Source: Spartobacteria bacterium
GTDB taxonomy: Bacteria > Verrucomicrobiota > Verrucomicrobiae > Chthoniobacterales > UBA6821
Length of the DNA: 5,426 bases
Assembly (NCBI GenBank): GCA_003136515.1
Contig: PLEU01000162.1
Span: 11,348-16,773, forward strand
Direction: 5' to 3'
How positions within the stretch are numbered: position 1 is the stretch's first letter; each line of letters begins with the position of its first letter. The notes under the pieces are model-generated. The model saw only the letters and a list, made by a program, of their open reading frames with translations, was not told where the DNA came from and ran no database searches. Positions 1-5,426 of the stretch are shown piece after piece. Both the position numbers and the translations under genes were made by a program.

Positions 1-108
1 TCAACAAAACCTCCCTTCGTCGATCCCTGCGTGACGCGCTTCGGTCACTACGTTATCTTCAGCAGTTGGCTCATGTCCGAAAATGTCGAACCGTGTGAGG
101 CTGCTTGA
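1..108 (+). CDS. Possible C-terminal tail of an upstream gene (left-truncated)
   Basis: Reading from base 1, this frame is open for 35 codons and ends in TGA at 106-108. The tail includes the stretch VDPCVTRFGHYVIF. This faintly recalls the C-terminal Asp-x-x-His block followed by Gly-His/Asn seen in SGNH/GDSL hydrolases, which are common in polysaccharide loci, but the expected catalytic His is not present, so I assign no function. A second frame, from base 3 to a TGA at 96-98, is also open and would give an Arg/Leu-rich tail, so the choice of frame is uncertain. Same strand and a 41-bp gap to the next gene are compatible with one operon. Real coding here is plausible but unproven. Confidence 0.35.
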   Translation, partial: STKPPFVDPCVTRFGHYVIFSSWLMSENVEPCEAA

Positions 109-149
109 AGAAATGAGTCCGTCTCCCGTTACTCTATGAACTCGACAAG

Positions 150-1397
150 ATGATTCTTTGGCTGATCCCGCAGCTCATCTTGTTACTGGTATGGCTGCCC
201 GTTGCTCTAGCTGGACTGTATCTGTTTGTTCTGACATTTGCGGCGATTCTGAATCCAGAACGAAAACTAATCGGAGGGCGTTTTGAAGGAGACCGCATTC
301 CAAGATCACGATTCATTATTCTGATTCCCGCACACAATGAAGAGCTACTTCTCGGCGAAGTGCTCCGAAAACTCAAATCCCTATCCTATCCGACGACCCA
401 TTACGAAGTTGTTGTCGTTGCTGACAACTGTCAGGATCAGACCGCCGATGTGGCCCGCTCGCAGGGTGCGACTGCACTGATACGGCACGACTTGGAAAAA
501 CGAGGCAAGGGGCAGGCCCTTAACTGGACGATCCTAGGCCCGCTCCAATCGTGGTCACGGCCTTGGGATGCCTTGGTGATCATGGATGCTGACAGTGTTT
601 TGAACGATGATTTCCTCTGGTTTATGGATGATCTGCTGCAACACGGGCATCAGGCATTGCAGGGGTATTATGGAGTGCAGAATCCTGGCGAGAGTTGGCG
701 TACGGCACTCATGACGGTGGCGCTTGCAGCATTTCATTTTCTGCGTCCACTCGGGCGCGGTAAACTTGGACTTCCATGCGGTCTGAAAGGGAATGGCATG
801 TGCTTCTCGCGTCCACTTGTTGAGCGTTTCGGCTATCCTGCAACATCGGTCGTCGAAGATATTGAACTCGCCCTCATCTATCTTAAGAACGGAATTGGTG
901 TGAAATTTGCAGCCGGCGCACACGTCTTCGGCCAGATGGCAACGACGACTGAACAGGCGGACAGCCAGCGCAAACGGTGGGAGGGGGGGCGTCTTCCGCT
1001 GCTTAAAGACTGGGCCTTCCCACTCTGGGACGAGGGCCTCAGGGAACACAATTTCGCGAAGCTGGATGGCGCGATCGACCTCTTCATCCCTCCCTTGACC
1101 CTCCTGGCACTCCCCACTTTCGCCGCTTGGATGCTTTCCCTTCTTGTTGCTCTAATCCATGTATCATTGTTGAGTTGGATCACATGTCTGATGTGGAGCA
1201 CCACTCTTTTCTCCCTAGTCGTTTATATCCTCGTGGGACTGGTGCTTGTTCGCGCTCCGCTATCGGTCTGGTTACGACTCTCGGCTGCACCCTTGTTTCT
1301 TTTTTGGAAAATCGCCGTCTATCTGCGGATGGCACTGGCTGGTGGCAAGAAAACCCCCGAAGAGTGGGTTCGCACCAGCCGCCATGAAATGAAATGA
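150..1397 (+). CDS. Membrane-anchored family 2 glycosyltransferase
   Basis: This 415-residue GT-A enzyme should transfer a sugar from a nucleotide-sugar donor on the cytoplasmic face of the inner membrane. A hydrophobic N-terminal segment (about 3-33) anchors it. The catalytic domain follows at about 53-290, with PAHNE at 60-64, the donor-binding Asp in the VVVADN strand at 91-92, the metal-binding DAD at 146-148, the acid/base ED at 236-237 and QRKRW (QxxRW) at 273-277. The last motif is typical of cellulose synthase, hyaluronan synthase and ceramide glucosyltransferase relatives. Two to four membrane segments follow (about 311-337, 339-368, 372-394), then a basic EWVRTSR tail usual for this subfamily. 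The ATG at 150 is the only ATG in frame after the stop at 114-116, and no Shine-Dalgarno sequence precedes it. It overlaps the next glycosyltransferase by ATGA, implying coupled translation. Donor, acceptor and processivity cannot be read from the sequence. Confidence 0.93.
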   Translation: MILWLIPQLILLLVWLPVALAGLYLFVLTFAAILNPERKLIGGRFEGDRIPRSRFIILIPAHNEELLLGEVLRKLKSLSYPTTHYEVVVVADNCQDQTADVARSQGATALIRHDLEKRGKGQALNWTILGPLQSWSRPWDALVIMDADSVLNDDFLWFMDDLLQHGHQALQGYYGVQNPGESWRTALMTVALAAFHFLRPLGRGKLGLPCGLKGNGMCFSRPLVERFGYPATSVVEDIELALIYLKNGIGVKFAAGAHVFGQMATTTEQADSQRKRWEGGRLPLLKDWAFPLWDEGLREHNFAKLDGAIDLFIPPLTLLALPTFAAWMLSLLVALIHVSLLSWITCLMWSTTLFSLVVYILVGLVLVRAPLSVWLRLSAAPLFLFWKIAVYLRMALAGGKKTPEEWVRTSRHEMK

Positions 1398-2683
1398 ATT
1401 TGCAGCAACCCATTACCTCGAAACCTATCAGGTTGCTTCTATTGGCGGAAGCCTGCAACCCCGATTGGACTAGTGTTCCTCTGGTTGGCTACAATGTCGC
1501 GCGTGCGCTAGCCAACAGGCCTGAGCTCCATATTACACTCGCCACACACCCGCGCAACAAGGCCTCCCTGGAAAAAGATCCCATCTCAGAAAAAGTGGAG
1601 ATTCTTTATCCTGACAATGAATATGTAGCCGCAACCCTCTTCCGCATTGCACAACTCCTTCGCGGCGGGAAGGGCAAGGGGTGGACAACGAACACTGCCT
1701 TCGAAAGTATCTCTTACCTCTTCTTTGAGAAAGAGTTGCACCAACTCGTCCGAAAGAGACTTGCTGATGGGGACTTTGATCTGATCCATCGTGTAACACC
1801 TGTCACGCCGACCGTTGGAAGCCCTATGGCCTCATGGACAAATGTCCCAATGATACTGGGCCCTCTCAATGGGGGGCTGCCCTGGCCTCCTGAATATCCG
1901 CAGCTCAGAAAGCAGGAAAACGAAATCCTCGTACCCCTTAGAAAGGCTTACAAGCTGATGCCATACTACGGATCCACTTACCGCCGCATCAAGGCCTGCA
2001 TTTCGGGAAGTCAACATACCGCCTCTGAAATCCCGTCAACCTTTCACGGAGAACGCTATATCCTACCCGAAAACGGCGTCGACCCGGCGAAATTCAGACT
2101 GGCAGAAAGCTGGAATTCGCCTGTCGGAAAATTTCGATTTGTTACCGTGGGACGACTTGTGCCTTACAAGGGACTCTGGCTGACGCTTGCTGCCATGCGC
2201 GAATCGGAAATTCTGAAATCGTGCGAATTGATCGTGATCGGGGATGGGCCGGATCGGGAAAAACTACTTCAGATGGCATGTGACTTTGGGCTGGAGCATT
2301 GCGTGCGTTTCCTTGGGCATCTCGACCAGAAAGCCCTTTCCTTGGAGATGCGAAGCTCCCAATGTTTTGTCTTTCCAAGTCTGAGGGAATTCGGGGGCGG
2401 AGTCGTGTTGGAAGCCATGGCCTGCGGCCTCCCTTCTATCATTGTGGATTATGGAGGACCTAGGGATTTGATAGACAGCTCATCCGGAATCCTGCTTCCG
2501 ATGCAACAGGAACTCCGGATGATTCCATCACTTCGCGAAGCGATGGAACGGATTGTCCGCGACCCGGAGCTTTGCAAATCGCTCGCGGCTAACGCACTCG
2601 CTCGCATTGGCTCCGAGTTCACGTGGGATGTCAAAGCGGCCAAACTAGAAAACATTTACCGCAAGACATTGGAATCCGCCTGA
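1394..2683 (+). CDS. GT-B glycosyltransferase, GT4-like (glycosyl transferases group 1)
   Basis: This 429-residue cytoplasmic enzyme probably adds one sugar to a lipid-linked or membrane-bound glycan with retention of configuration, as GT4 enzymes do. It has no membrane segments or signal peptide. The N-terminal acceptor-side Rossmann domain (about 12-225) carries GPLNGGLPWP at 156-165. The C-terminal donor domain (about 245-425) carries VGRLVPYKG at 252-260, with Arg and Lys for the donor phosphates, then VIGDGP at 281-286, VFPSLREFGG at 326-335 and the E-x7-E motif at Glu332 and Glu340 followed by AMACGLP. Length is normal for the family. Its ATG lies inside the stop of the previous gene (ATGA at 1394-1397) with no Shine-Dalgarno sequence, so translation is probably coupled. 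Donor sugar and linkage are unknown. The family call is firm. Confidence 0.93.
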   Translation: MNLQQPITSKPIRLLLLAEACNPDWTSVPLVGYNVARALANRPELHITLATHPRNKASLEKDPISEKVEILYPDNEYVAATLFRIAQLLRGGKGKGWTTNTAFESISYLFFEKELHQLVRKRLADGDFDLIHRVTPVTPTVGSPMASWTNVPMILGPLNGGLPWPPEYPQLRKQENEILVPLRKAYKLMPYYGSTYRRIKACISGSQHTASEIPSTFHGERYILPENGVDPAKFRLAESWNSPVGKFRFVTVGRLVPYKGLWLTLAAMRESEILKSCELIVIGDGPDREKLLQMACDFGLEHCVRFLGHLDQKALSLEMRSSQCFVFPSLREFGGGVVLEAMACGLPSIIVDYGGPRDLIDSSSGILLPMQQELRMIPSLREAMERIVRDPELCKSLAANALARIGSEFTWDVKAAKLENIYRKTLESA

Positions 2684-2690
2684 CTGATCG

Positions 2691-2719
2691 TTAATAAAGT
2701 TCTGCGGTTCCCCTATAAA
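2691..2719 (+). promoter_or_regulatory. Weak sigma-70-like promoter candidate before the acyltransferase gene
   Basis: In the 60-bp gap between the second glycosyltransferase and the acyltransferase, TTAATA at 2691-2696 (four of six matches to TTGACA) lies 17 bp before TATAAA at 2714-2719 (five of six matches to TATAAT). Spacing is ideal, and the -10 box is about 25 bp before the ATG at 2744. It could give the two acyltransferase genes their own transcript or boost read-through from the glycosyltransferases. The -35 box is poor and an AT-rich gap can produce this by chance. Confidence 0.25.
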
Positions 2720-2743
2720 TACATCCACTTCCAACATGCTCCC

Positions 2744-3772
2744 ATGACACCTTCTGCGGTGATATCACAAACGCCCCGCTTTCACCGCATGCCGAGACTT
2801 CCCGTGCTTAATGGGTGGCGGGGGATCAGCATTGTGGCGGTGCTGATGGCGCACATGCTTCCACTTGGGCCAAAGCATCTTGAGTTGAATGTTGCCGGCG
2901 GCCTATTCGGAATGGCGATTTTTTTTACACTCTCCGGATTTCTTATCACCAGCACCCTTTACTATTACGCGAACGTAAGGACGTTTTTCATCCACCGTCT
3001 CTGCCGCATCGTTCCACTCGCGTGGCTCTACATGATTCTGGTCCTGCCATTTCTTCATGCATCGTTTCGAACCTGGCTGGCCCACCTCTTTTTCTTCGCA
3101 AATCTTCCCCCTGGTTATCTGAATGATTATACAGCCGCCCTCTGGAGTCTCTGCGTAGAAATGCAGTTTTATCTCTTTATCGGAATCTTATTTTTAATCC
3201 TTGGTCGCAAAGGCCTCTGGCTTCTCCCCATCCTGTGCGTAGCTGTCTCCATCAACTGCGTTCGTGCTGGAGTTACCCAGGACATCGACACCATCTACCG
3301 CGTGGCTGAGATTCTATCCGGAGCTTCATTGGCCATCTTTTTCCATGGCCGCTTTGCCCGTCATCTGAAGCACCTGCTTGCAGGGATCAGTCCGTTGATA
3401 CCGCTCGTGCTACTCTGCATCTCCTGCTATCATTCTTACCCTTGGACGAATTACTTCCGCCCTTACTTCGCTTCCCTCTTGGTAGGAACCACTCTGTATC
3501 ACAAGCACACCGTCTGGAATCTTATACTTGAATCGTCCATACTCTCTTATCTGGCCACGATTTCTTACGCGCTGTATGTCTGGCATCAACCATTCCACGC
3601 AGGTTGGTGGGAAAAAGGAGGGAAAGTGGCTCGGTACCTCTGGAAGCGTCCGCTTGGGTTGGCCCTGACATTTCTGATCGCCCACTTCTCGACATTTTAC
3701 TACGAGAAATACTGGATTAATCTGGGGAAGCATCTTTCCGAAAAATCACCAAAAAATGCCCTTTTTCATTAA
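2744..3772 (+). CDS. Acyltransferase-3 family membrane O-acyltransferase
   Basis: This 342-residue integral membrane protein resembles the acyltransferase-3 family (OafA/WecH/ExoZ type), which moves acyl groups, often acetyl from acetyl-CoA, onto sugars of polysaccharides or glycolipids. The family opening LNGWRG at 22-27 is followed by His37, the conserved His of the first helix. [10 protein letters not shown] at 60-69 matches the family FFxLSGFLI block. Arg85 and Arg88 lie in [22 protein letters not shown] at 133-143 carries the conserved Trp, Glu and Phe-Tyr. [10 protein letters not shown] at 274-283 is the C-terminal family signature, and about ten hydrophobic segments are visible. There is no fused SGNH domain, so it is the stand-alone short form. 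The ATG at 2744 fits, and Met16 (2789) is an alternative that keeps all motifs. Neither has a Shine-Dalgarno sequence. Its 3' end overlaps the next acyltransferase gene by 17 bp. Confidence 0.92.
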   Translation: MTPSAVISQTPRFHRMPRLPVLNGWRGISIVAVLMAHMLPLGPKHLELNVAGGLFGMAIFFTLSGFLITSTLYYYANVRTFFIHRLCRIVPLAWLYMILVLPFLHASFRTWLAHLFFFANLPPGYLNDYTAALWSLCVEMQFYLFIGILFLILGRKGLWLLPILCVAVSINCVRAGVTQDIDTIYRVAEILSGASLAIFFHGRFARHLKHLLAGISPLIPLVLLCISCYHSYPWTNYFRPYFASLLVGTTLYHKHTVWNLILESSILSYLATISYALYVWHQPFHAGWWEKGGKVARYLWKRPLGLALTFLIAHFSTFYYEKYWINLGKHLSEKSPKNALFH

Positions 3773-4370
3773 ATACATCATCCGCTCAATCGCCATGCGT
3801 ACTGGAAGATGCGCGGGTTTGTACCGGCGGTTCTGTAACCCTTTGGGTGATGAATATGCCGAGTTTCTGCGTAGGCATGGGAGCTTGAACGCCATAGGGG
3901 AGAACTGCAGCATTCTGATTAGTACGAATTTTAGCGATCCTCCTTATGTTCGCCTGGGTAATAATGTTCAGTTTTCTACATGCACCCTTATCGGGCATGA
4001 TGGCTCGATTGGGATGCTCAATCAAGCATATGGCGTGAAGTTGGATTCCGTGGGGAAGATTGACATCCGCGACAATGTCTTTGTTGGATTTCAGGCAATT
4101 ATCTTGCCGGGAGTCACCATTGGTCCCAATGCGATCGTGGCAGCAGGGTCGGTTGTGACGAAGGATGTCGCCCCCGGAGACATCGTCGGCGGGGTTCCGG
4201 CAAAACCGATAGGACGCGTGGATGATCTTGTAAGACGACTTGAGGCCAAAACAAACACTCTTCCCTGGGCCGATCTCATAGCAGGAAGAAGGGGTGGTTA
4301 TGACCCTTCTATTGAGCCAGAACTGTTGCGCAGGAGAGTCGAATATTTTTACCCGAGGGAATCTACATAA
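3756..4370 (+). CDS. Left-handed beta-helix (hexapeptide repeat) acyltransferase
   Basis: This 204-residue soluble enzyme belongs to the hexapeptide-repeat acetyltransferases (WbbJ/LacA/NodL-like), which usually form trimers and use acetyl-CoA to acetylate sugars. Imperfect hexapeptide turns run from about 46 to 80 (IGENCS, VRLGNN, CTLIGH) and resume at about 99-147 ([42 protein letters not shown]). His81 in IGHDG is the likely catalytic base by position. An inserted loop (about 84-98) interrupts the helix. A charged tail (about 154-204) carries PWADLI and an [13 protein letters not shown] block that I recall from related polysaccharide-locus acyltransferases. The ATG at 3756 gives a 17-bp overlap with the previous gene. 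Met14 (3795) would remove the overlap and still keep the whole fold, so the start is uncertain. The position suggests modification of the same glycan. The acyl group and acceptor are unknown. Confidence 0.9.
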   Translation: MPFFIKYIIRSIAMRTGRCAGLYRRFCNPLGDEYAEFLRRHGSLNAIGENCSILISTNFSDPPYVRLGNNVQFSTCTLIGHDGSIGMLNQAYGVKLDSVGKIDIRDNVFVGFQAIILPGVTIGPNAIVAAGSVVTKDVAPGDIVGGVPAKPIGRVDDLVRRLEAKTNTLPWADLIAGRRGGYDPSIEPELLRRRVEYFYPREST

Positions 4371-4500
4371 CGAGACAGAGGTCTTGCTGTTCATTGCTTG
4401 TTTCTCTAAGAGGAATTTTACCGATTGGCTCGGGCTGTGCTCTTACCAGCCAAAGAGCCAGCAGCCACCCCCCAACTCATTCCAAAAAGGAACAACCTCC
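4371..4500 (+). promoter_or_regulatory. Leader region of ppdK with nested inverted repeats
   Basis: This 130-bp gap separates the acyltransferase from ppdK. GCTCTT at 4439-4444 pairs with AAGAGC at 4453-4458 around an 8-base loop. TTGGCT at 4425-4430 can instead pair with AGCCAA at 4448-4453, and TGGCTC at 4426-4431 with GAGCCA at 4455-4460. These pairings share bases and exclude one another. None is followed by a T-run, so a standard intrinsic terminator is not supported. A small AGAC/GTCT stem (4373-4384) just after the acyltransferase stop is too weak to call a terminator. I find no convincing -35/-10 pair, although ppdK probably has its own promoter here. Confidence 0.35.
4487..4491 (+). 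promoter_or_regulatory. Ribosome binding site of ppdK (AAGGA)
   Basis: AAGGA lies 9 bases before the ATG at 4501, a good Shine-Dalgarno match and spacing. It supports 4501 as the start rather than the in-frame ATG at 4510. It is the only clear Shine-Dalgarno sequence before any gene in this window. Confidence 0.7.
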
Positions 4501-5426
4501 ATGAAAAAAATGCCCGTTTCCAGACCGACCACTGGCACTCCGAAAACTCCGGCGGGCAAAGAAAAAAAGTATGTCTATTTCTTCGGTGGAGGGAGGGCCG
4601 ATGGTGATGGATCGAGGAAGTCCCTCCTCGGCGGCAAAGGGGCAAATCTTGCAGAGATGACGCGCATCGGACTTCCCGTTCCACCTGGATTCACAATCAC
4701 GACTGAAATCTGCACCTACTACTACGAACACACACGCAGCTATCCCAGCGAACTCAGGGGCCAGATTGAAAAGGGGATTGCTGCAATGGAGAAACTCATG
4801 GGCTGCCGCTTCGGAGATGCCAAGGGTTTTCCGCTGCTCGTTTCAGTCCGTTCTGGTGCACGTGACTCGATGCCGGGTATGATGGATACGATTCTAAACC
4901 TAGGACTCAACGATGTTACGGTAAAGGCCCTGGCTCAGGCCACTAACAATCAGCGCTTCGCCTGGGATTGCTACAGGCGCTTCATTCAGATGTACGGGGA
5001 TGTCGTTCTCGGTGTTCAGAAGCGTCCGGGGGAAGATCATGAACCGTTTGAATCCGTGCTCCATGAATTCAAACAGGAGCGTTATCGGCGTGATCTGCCC
5101 GACAGCGAGATGACTGCGGAAGATAATCAGGAATTAGTAAAGCGCTTCAAGCAATTGGTAAAAAACCGGACCGCCAAGGGCTTTCCCGAAGATCCTTGGC
5201 AGCAGCTTCAGGGTGCCATCGGAGCCGTCTTTGGATCCTGGATGAATGATCGTGCCGTCGTCTACCGCCGCAAATACAATATTCCGCAGGAGTGGGGGAC
5301 CGCCGTGAGTGTGCAATCGATGGTCTTCGGCAATACCGGAGAGCAATCCGGCTCGGGGGTTGCCTTCACTCGCAACCCTGCAAACGGTGCCAATGAATTC
5401 TACGGGGAGTTTCTCATCAATGCCCA
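4501..5426 (+). CDS. ppdK: Pyruvate, phosphate dikinase, N-terminal part (right-truncated)
   Basis: PPDK interconverts pyruvate, ATP and phosphate with phosphoenolpyruvate, AMP and pyrophosphate in the cytoplasm, serving either gluconeogenic PEP synthesis or PPi-linked glycolysis. The reading frame is open for 308 codons to the window edge, about a third of the usual 870-950 residues. Only the ATP-grasp nucleotide-binding domain is present: [10 protein letters not shown] at 44-53, [12 protein letters not shown] at 58-69, [21 protein letters not shown] at 115-135, the [17 protein letters not shown] block at 153-169, and [20 protein letters not shown] at 275-294. The phosphohistidine and PEP/pyruvate domains would lie to the right. 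The [14 protein letters not shown] block separates PPDK from PEP synthase. A lysine-rich, low-complexity stretch of about 20 residues precedes the conserved YVYFFGGG start. The ATG at 4501 is supported by AAGGA upstream. The gene is probably transcribed separately from the glycan genes. Confidence 0.96.
   Translation, partial: MKKMPVSRPTTGTPKTPAGKEKKYVYFFGGGRADGDGSRKSLLGGKGANLAEMTRIGLPVPPGFTITTEICTYYYEHTRSYPSELRGQIEKGIAAMEKLMGCRFGDAKGFPLLVSVRSGARDSMPGMMDTILNLGLNDVTVKALAQATNNQRFAWDCYRRFIQMYGDVVLGVQKRPGEDHEPFESVLHEFKQERYRRDLPDSEMTAEDNQELVKRFKQLVKNRTAKGFPEDPWQQLQGAIGAVFGSWMNDRAVVYRRKYNIPQEWGTAVSVQSMVFGNTGEQSGSGVAFTRNPANGANEFYGEFLINA

Noticed and set aside
113..139. Eight-codon ORF starting at ATG 113, preceded by GAAG, and a five-codon ORF at 136-153 overlapping the start at 150
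   Set aside because: Both are too short to support as leader peptides. There is no regulatory codon run and no downstream attenuator structure.
555..1204. Overlapping minus-strand open frames within the family 2 glycosyltransferase gene
   Set aside because: They are opposite a strongly supported gene, have no domain signature or ribosome binding site, and have shadow-like composition.
3786..4394. Long open frame (202 codons) on the minus strand opposite the hexapeptide-repeat acyltransferase
   Set aside because: It mirrors a gene with clear family motifs, shows no recognisable domain of its own and reads as mixed Cys/Arg-rich sequence, as expected of a shadow frame.
4384..4422. Possible ppdK promoter using TTGCTG or TTGCTT as the -35 box
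   Set aside because: No acceptable -10 box lies 16-18 bp downstream of either one; the best is three of six matches.
4439..4458. Hairpin as an intrinsic terminator for the glycan genes
   Set aside because: The six-base stem is only moderately GC-rich and is followed by AGCAGCCACC rather than a T-run.
4501..5426. PEP synthase (ppsA) as an alternative to ppdK
   Set aside because: The N-terminal [10 protein letters not shown] block and the [14 protein letters not shown] motif match pyruvate, phosphate dikinase rather than PEP synthase.

Overview
The window holds a run of four complete same-strand genes for assembling and acylating a surface or secreted glycan (about 150-4370). The first part of pyruvate, phosphate dikinase (PPDK, ppdK) follows from 4501 and runs off the right edge. 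All genes are on the + strand and coding density is high. Base composition is moderate (roughly 50-55% GC by eye). Organism: a Gram-negative-type bacterium is likely. The style of the PPDK N-terminus and the lack of Shine-Dalgarno sequences before most genes loosely suggest the PVC group (Verrucomicrobiota or relatives). This is an inference from memory of family sequences, and nothing here proves it.

Layout: 1-108 may be the C-terminal tail of an upstream gene cut by the window edge. 150-1397 encodes a membrane-anchored family 2 glycosyltransferase with the D, DxD, ED and QxxRW motifs of the cellulose/hyaluronan/ceramide-glucosyltransferase type. 1394-2683 encodes a cytoplasmic GT-B glycosyltransferase (GT4-like) joined to the first gene by an ATGA stop/start overlap. 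After a 60-bp gap with a weak promoter-like sequence, 2744-3772 encodes a multi-spanning acyltransferase-3 protein. It overlaps by 17 bp a left-handed beta-helix (hexapeptide repeat) acyltransferase at 3756-4370. A 130-bp leader with small inverted repeats and a good ribosome binding site then precedes ppdK.

How they fit together: the two glycosyltransferases probably add sugars to a lipid-linked or membrane-extruded glycan on the cytoplasmic side. The membrane acyltransferase would transfer acyl groups, commonly acetyl, across or at the membrane. The hexapeptide-repeat enzyme would acetylate a sugar precursor in the cytoplasm. No polymerase, flippase, priming transferase or export protein is visible, so this is probably the end of a larger polysaccharide locus lying to the left. 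ppdK is a central-carbon enzyme (pyruvate/PEP interconversion) with its own leader and is probably not part of the glycan pathway.

I see no tRNA, rRNA, CRISPR array, insertion sequence or phage gene, and no clear sign of a wholly new system. The points most worth a second look are the paired overlapping acyltransferases, two homopolymer tracts at conserved motifs that could slip, and the structured ppdK leader.
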